A stretch of DNA of 64,000 nt from the NCBI GenBank assembly GCA_016719135.1, contig JADKAV010000005.1:62001-126000 (forward strand). Direction: 5' to 3'. This stretch comes from Micrococcales bacterium. Lineage in GTDB: Bacteria; Actinomycetota; Actinomycetes; S36-B12; UBA10799. Shown piece after piece: positions 17,959 to 26,778 of the stretch. Each line of letters starts with the position of its first letter. Positions within the stretch are counted from its first letter, which is position 1. A program made the translations under genes and the position numbers. The notes under the pieces are model-generated. The model saw only the letters and a list, made by a program, of their open reading frames with translations, had not been told where the DNA came from and did no database searches.

Positions 17959-19127
17959 CGGAGCTCCTCCTGTCTCTCAGCCGCTGCAGGTTGCAGCACG
18001 ACCTCCAACACCGTGCCGCCCCCTTCGCGCGGGTGCCACGCCAATTCGGCTCCGATGCGATCGGCCCTCTCCTGCATGATGTCCAACCCGAAGCTGTCGT
18101 TGCGCGGTGAATCCATACCCGTCCCGTCGTCTGCTACACGCAGGAAAGCGTAGGGGGGGTCCACCCGGCATGTCACCCACACATTCTCGGCGTTGGCGTG
18201 TCGGCGCACGTTGGTCACGGCCTCCTGTGCGATGCGCAGTAGTTCGGTCTCCTGAGCCAGCGCGAGCCGGTCGTGGGCCTCATCCATGACCAGGTGCACG
18301 GTCAACCCGGCAGCAGTCCCCGCCTGCTGGACGTACCCGGTGAGCGCAGAGCCGAGTCCGACGCCCGGCTGGATGTCTGCGCGCAGGTCGAAGATGCTCA
18401 GCCGCAGCTCGCTGATGATCCGCCGCACCTCAGAACGGATGTCGTCGGCCAGGCTCTGCTCCTGAGTCCCCTGCAGATCTGCGACCAGGGCGTCGAGGGC
18501 GTACCCGACGCTTGCCAACTCCTGGGCGATGCCGTCGTGGATCTCGCGGGCCAGTCGGCGACGTTCCTCACTGGTGGCTTCGGTGCGGACGTCGGCGAAC
18601 AGGCGCCCACTGTCCAGCCGCAGGGCCGCGTCCTGGGTGTGTTTGCGCACCTGTTTCAGGCCGCCGGAGTCAAAGGCGGTATCGCCGTTCTGCAGGGCGA
18701 CGATGCCCACAAGCTGCGAGTCGAACAGCAGGGGAATGATCGCTTCGTGCTGTGAGCTGCCGGAGACGATTCCCTTGCCGCTGTGCGGCCGGCCGGTGGC
18801 CGAGGCTCCCATGCTCGACAGGGTCAGTGACGGAAACGGACTGCGGTCGGCGCCCCGGACGGCGTATGGAACCAGTTGATCGTCCTGCGCGACGAAGAGT
18901 ACAGATCTGGCCGATGGGACGTCGCGGGCGATCTCGTCGAGGGTCTGTTGGGCCAGCGACACCTCGTCCAGGCCGACCGGCAGTTGCCGCGACACCATCT
19001 GCAATCGGCGCAGCAACCGGTGGGCCGAGCGATATTCCTCACGTTGACGCCGTCGCCGCAGCAAGACCCATCCGGCCAGGCCCAACAGCCCGGCGGCGAG
19101 TACGGCCGCGACCACAACGGGTTCCAC
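17955..19127 (-). CDS. GAF-containing sensor histidine kinase (HisKA_3)
   Basis: Partner of the downstream regulator (390 aa). One N-terminal membrane helix (about 5-23), a GAF-like domain (about 50-175), a HisKA_3 dimerisation helix with the phospho-His in LAREIHDGIAQEL (about 195), and a HATPase domain with AQEAVTNVRRHA (N box) and DDGTGMD (G1). No extracellular sensor loop is visible, so the signal is probably cytosolic or read by GAF. GTG start. It is NarX/DegS-like in architecture. Confidence 0.93.
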   Translation of the reverse strand: MEPVVVAAVLAAGLLGLAGWVLLRRRRQREEYRSAHRLLRRLQMVSRQLPVGLDEVSLAQQTLDEIARDVPSARSVLFVAQDDQLVPYAVRGADRSPFPSLTLSSMGASATGRPHSGKGIVSGSSQHEAIIPLLFDSQLVGIVALQNGDTAFDSGGLKQVRKHTQDAALRLDSGRLFADVRTEATSEERRRLAREIHDGIAQELASVGYALDALVADLQGTQEQSLADDIRSEVRRIISELRLSIFDLRADIQPGVGLGSALTGYVQQAGTAAGLTVHLVMDEAHDRLALAQETELLRIAQEAVTNVRRHANAENVWVTCRVDPPYAFLRVADDGTGMDSPRNDSFGLDIMQERADRIGAELAWHPREGGGTVLEVVLQPAAAERQEELR

Positions 19128-19177
19128 GCCGATGATTCCACCACGGTTGCAGGTGCTTGCGCTGGCTTAAACAGCCA

Positions 19178-19221
19178 AACGTGTGCAGGTTCCGCGTAGT
19201 TCACGGGAACCTGCACACGTT
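19178..19221 (-). terminator. Strong hairpin between fadD and the kinase gene
   Basis: Perfect 16-base stem (19178-19193 with 19206-19221; one arm AACGTGTGCAGGTTCC) with a 12-base loop, starting 14 bases beyond the fadD stop on the minus strand. The T-rich tail is short (TTTAA after six bases). It probably terminates fadD and insulates the two-component genes. Confidence 0.7.
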
Positions 19222-19234
19222 CACGGGTGTGGGA

Positions 19235-21022
19235 TCAGGTGTAGAGCGCCTCGACCTCTTGCTCGAATTCGCTCATCACGACGTTGCGCTTGAGTTTCAT
19301 CGAGGGCGTGAGCTGGCCACCCTCCTCGGTCCAGTCGACCGACAGGACGTGGAATTTCTTGATCGCCTCGGCGTTGCTGACCGCCTTGTTCGCCTCGTCC
19401 ACCGCGGCCTGCACCTCGGCGACGATCTCCGGGTCGTCGGCCAGGTCGGCCAGCGGGGTGTCGGCGGGACGGTCCTTCTGCTCCAGCCAAGCCGGCAGCG
19501 CCTCGACGTCCAAGGTGATCAGTGCGGCGATGAACGGCTTGTTGTCACCGACCACCATGCACTGACTGACCAGCCAGTTGGCGCGGATCCGGTCCTCGAG
19601 GACAGCCGGGGCCACATTCTTGCCGCCGGCGGTCACGATCAGTTCCTTCTTGCGGCCGGTGATCTTCAAGAAGCCCTCGCGGTCGAGTTCGCCGATGTCG
19701 CCGCTGTGGAACCACCCGTCGGCGTCCAGCACCTCGTCGGTGGCCTTCTGATTCTTCCAGTAGCCCTGGAAGATCTGCCCGCCCCTGAGCAGGATCTCGC
19801 CGTCGTCGGCGATCTTGACTCCGGCTCCTGGCATGGGCCGACCGACGGTGCCGATGCGGATCGCGTCCGGAAGGTTGATGGTGGTCGCCGCTGACGTCTC
19901 GGTCAGTCCGTAACCCTCCAGGATGGTCACCCCGATGCCCCGGAAGAAGTGCCCGAGACGAGCACCGAGCGGGGCGCCGCCGGACACCGCGTACTCGACC
20001 TTGCCGCCAAGAGCTGCCCGCAACTTGCCGTAGACCAGTTTGTCGAAGATGAAGTGCTTGATCTTCAGTGGGATTCCCGGGCCGCCGGTGTCCATCGCCT
20101 TGGAGTAGTCGATCGCGGTGCCGGCAGCCATGTCGAAGATGCGCCCTTTGCCCTCACCGGTGGCCTTCATCTGGGCGGAGTTGAACACCTTCTCGAAGAC
20201 TCGGGGCACCGACAGCAGGAAGGTCGGCTGGAACTCGCCGAGGTGACTGACGATGTTCTTGACGTCGGCGCTGTGTCCCAGGACGGTGCCGGATTCGATA
20301 CATCCGATCTCGATCACGCGGCCGAACACGTGGGCCAGCGGGATGAACAGCAGCGTGGAGCCGTGGGCGTCGAACAGGTCCGGCATGGCGCCCACGACGT
20401 TGTCGGTCTCGAACCGGATGTTCGAGTGGGTCAGCACGCAGCCCTTGGGCCGCCCGGTCGTGCCGGAGGTGTAGATGATCGTGGCGAGGTCGTCGGGCCC
20501 GACGGCCGCCCGGCGGGCTTCCAGCTCGTCGTCGGTCACCGAGGCGCCCTCGGCCACCAGCGAGTCGACTGCGCCCTCGTCGAACATCCAGACCAACTTG
20601 GTCGGAACCCGATCGGCCACCTGATCGAAGACCTCCCGGTGCCTTTCGGCTTCCAGGAACACCCCGGTGCACTCCGCGTTGCTGAGGATCCACTCCACCT
20701 GCTCGGCCGAGGACGTCTCGTAGATGGGTACCACGGTGGCCCCGGCGAACCAGCCGGCGTAGTCGGCCAGTGTCCATTCGTAGCGGGTGGCGCTCATGAT
20801 GGCGATGCGGTCGCCGTGCGAGATCCCGGCGGCCATCAGGCCCTTTGCCAAAGCCTGCACCTCGCTGAGGAACTGCCCGGACGTGACGTCCTGCCACCCG
20901 GCCGGGGTGCGCCGGCGCAACGCGACGCGATCTGGGTTGTTGAGGCCATGCTCGAGTGCGCGGTCGGTGAGGCCGCCCGAGGTGATCGGGGGGAAGAGAG
21001 GTGCCTGTGAGGCTTCTTTCAT
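19235..21022 (-). CDS. Long-chain acyl-CoA synthetase (FadD15-like)
   Basis: Activates fatty acids to acyl-CoA through an acyl-adenylate. The 595-aa AMP-forming enzyme has the P-loop TIIYTSGTTGRPKG (about 190), the GYGLTETSA adenylate-binding motif (about 365), WFHSGDIGELD and a late KKELIVTAGGKNVAP hinge, all intact. An AGGAGCTGAC ribosome site precedes the ATG. Location matches fadD15 (Rv2187), next to the same two SRPBCC genes on the opposite strand. The substrate chain length is inferred from the family. Confidence 0.93.
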   Translation of the reverse strand: MKEASQAPLFPPITSGGLTDRALEHGLNNPDRVALRRRTPAGWQDVTSGQFLSEVQALAKGLMAAGISHGDRIAIMSATRYEWTLADYAGWFAGATVVPIYETSSAEQVEWILSNAECTGVFLEAERHREVFDQVADRVPTKLVWMFDEGAVDSLVAEGASVTDDELEARRAAVGPDDLATIIYTSGTTGRPKGCVLTHSNIRFETDNVVGAMPDLFDAHGSTLLFIPLAHVFGRVIEIGCIESGTVLGHSADVKNIVSHLGEFQPTFLLSVPRVFEKVFNSAQMKATGEGKGRIFDMAAGTAIDYSKAMDTGGPGIPLKIKHFIFDKLVYGKLRAALGGKVEYAVSGGAPLGARLGHFFRGIGVTILEGYGLTETSAATTINLPDAIRIGTVGRPMPGAGVKIADDGEILLRGGQIFQGYWKNQKATDEVLDADGWFHSGDIGELDREGFLKITGRKKELIVTAGGKNVAPAVLEDRIRANWLVSQCMVVGDNKPFIAALITLDVEALPAWLEQKDRPADTPLADLADDPEIVAEVQAAVDEANKAVSNAEAIKKFHVLSVDWTEEGGQLTPSMKLKRNVVMSEFEQEVEALYT

Positions 21023-21170
21023 GTCAGCTCCTGGTGTGATCCATCATGTGCATTGCCGGAAAACGTCATCTGGGGTTGGGAGTCATTGTTCACTAATTCT
21101 GGCAATTGCGACAGTGGATCGGCCGAAGGCGCGCTGACCGGGCGCCGATGTGGTGCGGCATGATCGTGTA

Positions 21171-21617
21171 ATGGCTGCCGTGGACCTGGTCGACGAGACG
21201 TTCGTCGTCGCGTTGCCCGAGGTGGTGGCCGGTATCGTCGCCGATCCAGCGTCGTGGCAACGATGGTGGCCGGATCTGCATCTTGTGGTCTTCATGGACC
21301 GGGGGCTGGCGGGTCAACGATGGTCCATGACCGGGGCACTGGTCGGTTCTTTGGAGATCTGGATCGAGCCGTTCGCCGACGGGTGCATCCTGCATCACTA
21401 CTTGCGTGGGGAACCCTCCGAGGATGGACGCACCGCCAGACCCTGGCCCGACACCCCAGCCGGATGGCGCGCGGCGGCTGCCGAACGGGCCACGCGGGCC
21501 ACGGCTTGGAAAAAAAGCGTATGGGCCCTGAAGTACCGGCTCGAGGGCGATCGTCGCGCTGGTGTCCCGCCCGACTGGGCGACTGCGAACGATGGGCCGG
21601 GGCAACCGGAGCAGTAG
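21171..21617 (+). CDS. SRPBCC-like (polyketide cyclase/START) protein 1
   Basis: A 148-aa soluble protein with the helix-grip pattern of SRPBCC ligand-binding proteins: an N-terminal DETFVVALPEVVAGIVADPASWQRWWPD segment typical of the family, strands through residue 90, and a long amphipathic C-terminal helix. CATGAT stands six bases before the ATG chosen, so the mRNA may be leaderless. It lies head-to-head with fadD and directly upstream of a second SRPBCC gene, as in mycobacteria (Rv2186c-Rv2185c). Probably binds a lipid or acyl ligand; the ligand is unknown. Confidence 0.75.
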   Translation: MAAVDLVDETFVVALPEVVAGIVADPASWQRWWPDLHLVVFMDRGLAGQRWSMTGALVGSLEIWIEPFADGCILHHYLRGEPSEDGRTARPWPDTPAGWRAAAAERATRATAWKKSVWALKYRLEGDRRAGVPPDWATANDGPGQPEQ

Positions 21618-21657
21618 GCTGGCGGCAGCGTCGAACATCGAGGGAAAGGGCCGGCCT

Positions 21658-22089
21658 GTGGCACAGCAGACGGAATCGTCCATCGTCATCGACGCCTCGG
21701 CCGCGAAGGTCATGGAGGTGATCGCCGATCTGGGCACCTATCCCGAGTGGGCGGGGGTCAAGGCGACACGAGTGCTGGCGACGTTCCCCGACGGTAGGCC
21801 CAAAGAGGTCGAGATGACCATCGACACCGGCCCGATCAAGGACACGTACACGATCCGGTACCAGTGGCACGGGGATCGACGGGTCAACTGGCAGCTGACC
21901 GAATCGACGGTCCTGCGCGATCTCGACGGGACCTACCTGGTCAGTGACCGCGGCGACGGCACCAGCGAGGTGACCTACCGACTCATGGTCGACCTGACCA
22001 TCCCGATCATCGGGACCATCAAGCGCAAGGCGGAGAAGGCGATCGTCGACACGGCGCTGAAAGGACTCAAGAAGAGGGTGGAGCGATGA
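21658..22089 (+). CDS. SRPBCC-family protein 2 (TB16.3-like)
   Basis: A 143-aa SRPBCC (polyketide cyclase/dehydrase) domain protein resembling mycobacterial TB16.3. It has an N-terminal strand (QQTESSIVIDASA), then VIADLGTYPEWAGVK, repeated beta strands, and a basic C-terminal helix ending KGLKKRVER. The GTG at 21658 is used; the longer frame upstream overlaps the preceding gene out of register. The stop overlaps the next gene (ATGA). It probably carries a hydrophobic ligand, possibly tied to the adjacent acyl-CoA synthetase (inference from conserved context). Confidence 0.85.
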   Translation: MAQQTESSIVIDASAAKVMEVIADLGTYPEWAGVKATRVLATFPDGRPKEVEMTIDTGPIKDTYTIRYQWHGDRRVNWQLTESTVLRDLDGTYLVSDRGDGTSEVTYRLMVDLTIPIIGTIKRKAEKAIVDTALKGLKKRVER

Positions 22090-22553
22090 CCTCCGAAGAC
22101 GACGGCACCGACGACTACGAACCGGCCGAACCCCGCGCTGGCGCGGCGCAGGCCCCCTGGTGGCATACGAGTCCGGCTGAACCTCCGGTGGACTCGGTCA
22201 TGGTGGAGGGGCTGAAACTGGCCTCGGCATTGCGCGACTGGGCGGTGGAATCGGGGGCGATGGCTGCGGTCGCGGATCTGACCCAGACGGCGGCCAGCAG
22301 CGCGACGGCGTACCTCGCGCAGGGCAGCGCGGATCACGAGCCAGAGGAGTCCCCGGCCTCTGACGTACCGGCCGCGAACACCGCCGAACCCGTCGTGCGG
22401 TGTTCGGATTGCCCTGTTTGTCAGGGCCTCGATGCACTTGAACGCTCCAACCCGGAATGGGCCCATACCGCCCGTGCGGCGATGTCGCAGGTCAACGCGC
22501 TGGTCACTGGACTGTTCACGTCGATGGGCGGCGATGGCCGGGCGAACACGTAG
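22086..22553 (+). CDS. Hypothetical protein with a C-terminal CxxCxxC motif (DUF5304-like)
   Basis: A 155-aa protein: acidic, low-complexity N-terminus (to about 35), a helical middle, and a C-terminal CSDCPVCQGLDALERSNPEW segment followed by a helix. This resembles the actinobacterial DUF5304 group, a tentative match from memory. The three Cys may bind a metal. It is coupled to the SRPBCC gene by an ATGA overlap and sits 22 bases before the ROK kinase, which has its own promoter-like box. Function unknown. Confidence 0.7.
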   Translation: MTSEDDGTDDYEPAEPRAGAAQAPWWHTSPAEPPVDSVMVEGLKLASALRDWAVESGAMAAVADLTQTAASSATAYLAQGSADHEPEESPASDVPAANTAEPVVRCSDCPVCQGLDALERSNPEWAHTARAAMSQVNALVTGLFTSMGGDGRANT

Positions 22554-22563
22554 GCGTCTCGCC

Positions 22564-22569
22564 TAGGTT
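22564..22569 (+). promoter_or_regulatory. Probable -10 box of the ROK kinase gene (leaderless)
   Basis: TAGGTT, six bases, then the ATG at 22576, with no ribosome-binding site. It separates this gene from the upstream SRPBCC operon. Confidence 0.5.
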
Positions 22570-22575
22570 GTCGGA

Positions 22576-23520
22576 ATGGGTCTGACAGTCGGAATCGACA
22601 TCGGCGGGACGAAGATCGCGGCTGGTGTCGTCGATGAGCAGGGCCGTATTCTCGCCCGGCACCGGGTGGCGACCGCCGCCCGCGACGCCGAGCAGGTGGA
22701 GGAGACGGTCGCGGCGCTCGTGCTGGAGTTGCGCGAGGAGTACGACATCGAGGCGGTCGGTATTGGAGCAGCGGGTTTCGTCGACGAGAAACGCTCGCGC
22801 GTCAATTTCGCTCCCAACCTGGGCTGGAAGGATGAACCGCTTCGTAAGGCCGTCGAAGCCGTGGTCGGGATCCCGGTGGTCGTCGAGAACGATGCCAACG
22901 CGGCAGCCTGGGCGGAGTCACGGTTCGGGGCCGGCAGGGGACTGGACTACGTGGTCACGGTCACGGTCGGGACGGGCATCGGCGCGGGGATCGTGCTGGA
23001 CGGTTCGCTGTACCGGGGCCGGTGGGGTGCGGCCGGGGAGTTCGGCCACCTGAACGTGGATCCCGGAGGACGACCCTGCGCCTGTGGCAACCGGGGCTGC
23101 TGGGAGCAGTACGCCAGCGGCAACGCTTTGGTCCGGGAGGCGCGCTACCTGGCCTCTGAGCGTCGGGCCGAGGCCGAGACGCTGCTGGATCTGGGGGACG
23201 GCACCCCCGAGGGTGTACAGGGGCTGCACGTGACCCAGGCGGCTCGAAAGGGAGACCCGGTTGCGCTGGCGGCCTTTGACTTCGTGTCGCGCTGGCTGGG
23301 CCAAGGGATGGCCGATGTCACGGCGATCCTGGATCCCGAGTGCTTCGTGATCGGCGGTGGAGTCAGCGAGGCTGGCGACGTTCTGCTGGCCTCGACGGTG
23401 CGTGCATTCAGTGAACTGGTGACCGGCAAAGAGCATCGGGAGTTGCCCAAAATCGTGATAGCGACGCTGGGCAACGCTGCCGGACTGGTGGGCGCCGCGG
23501 ATCTGGCCAGGTACCGGTAG
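22576..23520 (+). CDS. ROK-family glucokinase
   Basis: Cytosolic sugar kinase, most likely glucokinase (ATP plus glucose to glucose-6-phosphate). The 314-aa ROK protein has the N-terminal ATP-binding GIDIGGTKIA, the sugar-binding ENDANAAAWAE near residue 105, GTGIGAGIV, and the zinc site with His in EFGHLNVDP plus CACGNRGCWEQY (about 165-185). No DNA-binding N-terminus is present, so it is a kinase and not an NagC-type repressor. In actinomycetes a ROK kinase commonly sits in this neighbourhood. A short hairpin overlaps its stop. Confidence 0.92.
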   Translation: MGLTVGIDIGGTKIAAGVVDEQGRILARHRVATAARDAEQVEETVAALVLELREEYDIEAVGIGAAGFVDEKRSRVNFAPNLGWKDEPLRKAVEAVVGIPVVVENDANAAAWAESRFGAGRGLDYVVTVTVGTGIGAGIVLDGSLYRGRWGAAGEFGHLNVDPGGRPCACGNRGCWEQYASGNALVREARYLASERRAEAETLLDLGDGTPEGVQGLHVTQAARKGDPVALAAFDFVSRWLGQGMADVTAILDPECFVIGGGVSEAGDVLLASTVRAFSELVTGKEHRELPKIVIATLGNAAGLVGAADLARYR

Positions 23521-23535
23521 ACGCATCGTGCGTCT
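23519..23535 (+). terminator. Short terminator-like hairpin at the ROK stop codon
   Basis: AGACGCA/TGCGTCT stem with a three-base loop, followed by TGTT. The left arm includes the last two bases of the stop codon. Confidence 0.5.
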
Positions 23536-23776
23536 TGTTCGGCTGTTCGGCCGGAACACCCTTCTATCTGCGCGCGGTAACGGGCCTTCGGAGCCCGCGG
23601 GGTCCAGGCTGCTTGCATTCGCCCGAGGCGGCTGGAACCGCCCGTTCGGGGAGGCGGTGCTGAGGTTGTTACTCGACCTCACGCGCGTGGACTTGAACGG
23701 GCTGAGCGCGAAGATCAAGGGCATAGACGGGGACTGCTGCGTGTAGGCGCCAGGGCGATCCGCGCGCTGGCCGACA

Positions 23777-24044
23777 GGCGTTGGAGTTGGGTACAGGGGT
23801 TGGAGGTCGGTACGGACGTTGGAGATCCGCGGGCCGTGCGACTCTCACGGTTGTGCGCTTGTCCAACGTGTGTGCTCAAGTCCAACGCCTGCGCGGCGGC
23901 GGTAGCAGGGTGCCTCGGTGCGGATAGGCGTTGGAGATCGGTACGGGGGTTGGAGGTCGGTACGGACGTTGGAGATCCGCGGGCCGTGCGACTCTCACGG
24001 TTGTGCGTTTGTCCAACGTGTGTACATAAGTCCAACGCCCGCGC
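23777..24044. repeat. 150-bp-spaced direct repeat with inverted ends
   Basis: Two copies (about 23777-23894 and 23927-24044), offset by exactly 150 bases and nearly identical for about 115 bases. Each copy opens with GGCGTTGGA and closes with TCCAACGCC, with further TTGGAG and TCCAAC motifs inside, so each could fold on itself. This block fills the gene-free stretch 23521-24158; no coding frame there is convincing. It looks like a small non-autonomous or palindromic intergenic element. Confidence 0.8.
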
Positions 24045-24158
24045 AGGGACCGGAGTCGCAGTGGTCTAAGCGTGTGAGGGATCGGCGATGGCGTCGCGGG
24101 TATCGCTGCCTCATCCGGGAACCCACCAAACGGCTACCCGCCGGTTCCCAGACACGCC

Positions 24159-25385
24159 CTAGGAAGTACGACCCACCAGTTCGAAAGCCAACTGCTCGAG
24201 GAACAGGCCGATATCGGTGACCACGCCCTGGGCCTGCGCACTGCCCCGATCGGCCAGTTTCGTGACCGTGGAGGGGTTGATGTCAACACACACGAGCGGC
24301 ACCGACGCAGGCAGGATGTTGCCGGTGGCGATCGCGTGCAGCATGGTGGCGACCATGATGGCGAACCCGACGTCCTTCAGTTCGGCGCGCATGGCCCGCT
24401 GACCTTCGATCACATCGGCGTAGACGTCCGGCAGAGGTCCGTCGTCGCGGACCGAGCCGACCAGCACGAACGGCTTGTCGGCTTTGACCAGGGCATGCAT
24501 GAGTCCACCGGTGATGACTCCGGCCTCCACCGCTGCGGCAATGGTGCCATGTGCGCGCACCCGGTTGATGGCGCGGATGTGGTTCTCGTGCCCGTGCTCG
24601 ACTCCGGAACCCTTACTCAGGTCGATACCCAGCGACGTGCCGTACATGTTCGCCTCGATGTCGTGGGTCGCCAGGGCATTGCCACCGAACAGAACGTCGA
24701 CGTATCCCGCCTCGACCAGTGCCGACAGTGCCGGTGATCCACCCGTGTGCACGATCGCTGGGCCGCCGACCCAGAGAATCCGCTTACCGGCGGCCTTGCA
24801 ATCACGCATCTGGTCGGCGATCTGGCGGACCTGCAGCGCCTGCGGCTTCTCGCTGGACACCACCGAGTTCATGAACTCGAAGATGGACTCGGAGGCCGGC
24901 CGGGGCGGCGGCGGAACGACCACCTTCACACCCAGGAATCCGATCACGACCGGTTCACCGGCCTCGACGTCCGACATGGGCACGGTGGTGACGCCGCCGT
25001 CTCGCAGCACGAGTCCGCAATCCATCTCCGGGTTCTGCACGGAGATCCATTGGCCGTCCAGACGCACGAACGTCTCGAAGTTGGTGCTGGAATGGAACCC
25101 CTCGGGGAACACCCCGTCCATCGGTGCGGGCACCAACTCGGCGTCGCTGGTCTCCACGGGGTTGACGCCGTGGTTCTGCAGCCTCACCAGAAGGTCGTTC
25201 ATGGCCGTCTGGTCGGGATGGCTGATGTAGATCCGGGCCGTGGACTCGTCGTTCTTCGTCTTGCCGAACAGAAGGTTCTGGATCTCGTAGTCGGCACCGG
25301 CACCCAAGATGTCGTCGAGGGCACGGCTGAGCATGCCGGAGTCGATCAGGTGGCCTTGCATCTGCACGACTTCAGTGATGGTCAT
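24159..25385 (-). CDS. LOR/SDH-family (TIGR00300-type) ornithine cyclodeaminase-like enzyme
   Basis: A 408-aa protein matching the LOR/SDH bifunctional-enzyme conserved region known from archaea and from the C-terminal half of cyanobacterial AgrE/ArgZ, where it converts ornithine to proline. The N-terminal domain (about 1-110, QMQGHLIDSGMLS) is the LOR part. The C-terminal NAD-type domain (about 170-408) has WVGGPAIVHTGG, FGGNALATHDIEAN, KGSGVEHGHENHIRAIN and VGSVRDDGPLPD. No guanidine-cleaving arginine dihydrolase domain is attached. ATG at 25385 was chosen over an upstream Met because the conserved start MTITEVVQ follows it. The exact reaction here is inferred. Confidence 0.8.
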   Translation of the reverse strand: MTITEVVQMQGHLIDSGMLSRALDDILGAGADYEIQNLLFGKTKNDESTARIYISHPDQTAMNDLLVRLQNHGVNPVETSDAELVPAPMDGVFPEGFHSSTNFETFVRLDGQWISVQNPEMDCGLVLRDGGVTTVPMSDVEAGEPVVIGFLGVKVVVPPPPRPASESIFEFMNSVVSSEKPQALQVRQIADQMRDCKAAGKRILWVGGPAIVHTGGSPALSALVEAGYVDVLFGGNALATHDIEANMYGTSLGIDLSKGSGVEHGHENHIRAINRVRAHGTIAAAVEAGVITGGLMHALVKADKPFVLVGSVRDDGPLPDVYADVIEGQRAMRAELKDVGFAIMVATMLHAIATGNILPASVPLVCVDINPSTVTKLADRGSAQAQGVVTDIGLFLEQLAFELVGRTS

Positions 25386-25424
25386 GCGCGCAATCCTGCC
25401 ATGCCGTCGCGGCAAGCGGCGCGA

Positions 25425-25823
25425 TCAGACGATCGAGCCGTCGTCCCACCCGTCCTCGGGCTCATTCGGCGATCGCAGGACCAGGGTGAGGAAACCTGCT
25501 ACGAAGGCCACGACGCCAGCAGTAACCACTGCGGGTCCGATCAAGCCGGGGGCCAGGACCCCAGCGAACAGAAGCAGCGGCCCGCCCAGTGCACCCCCCC
25601 AGGCGAGTCGACCGACGAGGTCGAGTCTGGGCAGGGGAGGAGGTTCGGGCGGCACGAAGGTGTCCTCGGGATCGGGCCTGAACGGTACAGGGGCACTCGG
25701 CGGTGGAGGTGGCGCGGGCTGTGCCGGCAGCTGGGCTGCGTCTGGCATGTCGTCGCCGAGTTCGGCCACGATGCGCTCCCATGCGTTCTCGTCGTAGGGA
25801 ACGGGGTCCTGAGGAGAACTCAT
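25425..25823 (-). CDS. Proline-rich membrane protein, hypothetical
   Basis: A 132-aa protein with an acidic start (DENAWERIVAELGDD), a Pro-rich linker (about 35-68), two hydrophobic segments (about 72-112) and an acidic tail. A similar small protein accompanies the esterase/acyltransferase genes in related actinomycetes (recollection, not checked). The ATG overlaps the esterase stop (ATGA), so it is the second gene of that unit. No catalytic motif. Function unknown. Confidence 0.65.
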   Translation of the reverse strand: MSSPQDPVPYDENAWERIVAELGDDMPDAAQLPAQPAPPPPPSAPVPFRPDPEDTFVPPEPPPLPRLDLVGRLAWGGALGGPLLLFAGVLAPGLIGPAVVTAGVVAFVAGFLTLVLRSPNEPEDGWDDGSIV

Positions 25824-26566
25824 GCCGCAGTCATTTCACGTGCGAACGCGAGGCTTGCGTCGAAGACCACCTGTGCATCGTTGTCCATGGTCGCAACGTG
25901 GAAGGAGTTCTCGAGCACGATTTCGCGCACGTCGCTGCTGGTCACATTGGCCATGATCCACAGGGTGTTGGAGGGTTCCACGACGTGGTCGTCGGCACTG
26001 TGGATCAGCAGGATGGGGCAATCCACCCGGTGGATGTCGGACTTCACGCTCGCCCACATCTGCTTGGTCGAGTGAGCTGCGTGCAGTGGTGTGCGGTCGT
26101 AGGCTCCCTCGTCGACTCCAGGCTTCTTGATGTCGTTGACCGCTGCCGGAACTCCCGGCACCAGGTAACGCACGCCAGGTAACAGGCGGGTGTCCAACCG
26201 CTCGGTGTGGACTTGGGGATTGACCAGTACGAGACCGGCCAGGTCGAGGTGGCGTTCGGCCAGACGCAGGCCCAGGGTGGCGCCGTTTGACAGACCCATG
26301 ACCACGACGGTATCGCTGCGGCGGGTCAGCCATGCGTAGTTGCGGTCGGCCTCCTCATACCAGTCCTGCCAGCGTGTGCGGTTCAGGTCCTGCCAGCGGG
26401 TCCCATGCCCAGGTAGCCGGGGGGCGGCCACGGTGTGCCCGGCGTGTGCCAGATGCTGCGCCCAGGACGTCACGGAAACCGGGGAACCACCTACGCCGTG
26501 CAGCACCAGGATCCCGAGCCGGTCGCCGTGAGCCAGGAAAGGTTCGGCGCCTGCGATGAGCGGCAC
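25820..26566 (-). CDS. Alpha/beta-hydrolase (carboxylesterase-like)
   Basis: A 248-aa single-domain hydrolase of the monoacylglycerol lipase/Est30 type. Oxyanion motif HGVGGSP (about 24), nucleophile Ser in GLSNGA (about 92), Asp in HSADDHVV (about 195) and His in NSFHVAT (about 225) make a complete triad. An AGAAGGGAACC ribosome site precedes the ATG. It is coupled to the downstream membrane protein. It faces plsC across a 212-base intergenic region, hinting at lipid metabolism, but the substrate cannot be told. Confidence 0.88.
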   Translation of the reverse strand: MPLIAGAEPFLAHGDRLGILVLHGVGGSPVSVTSWAQHLAHAGHTVAAPRLPGHGTRWQDLNRTRWQDWYEEADRNYAWLTRRSDTVVVMGLSNGATLGLRLAERHLDLAGLVLVNPQVHTERLDTRLLPGVRYLVPGVPAAVNDIKKPGVDEGAYDRTPLHAAHSTKQMWASVKSDIHRVDCPILLIHSADDHVVEPSNTLWIMANVTSSDVREIVLENSFHVATMDNDAQVVFDASLAFAREMTAA

Positions 26567-26778
26567 GATGGTTCCCTTCTGCGGACGTCGGCGAGTACCA
26601 GGCGCCCAGGTTGCGACGACCCGATGGTCTCACGCGCATTACACGAGGAGAGGATGAGGCGTCCACCGAAAGGTTACGGAATGGTCCCTTTGCTCATCGC
26701 TTACGTGGATTGATTGCTCAACGCGGGATGCGGGCCGTAGGGTCAGGTCTTGGAGCGTAGTTTCTTGGGAGGCAGTCG

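Noticed and set aside
23528..23746. 72-aa plus-strand frame after the ROK gene
   Set aside because: No ribosome site, -10 box or family resemblance; it lies between a terminator and the repeat block.
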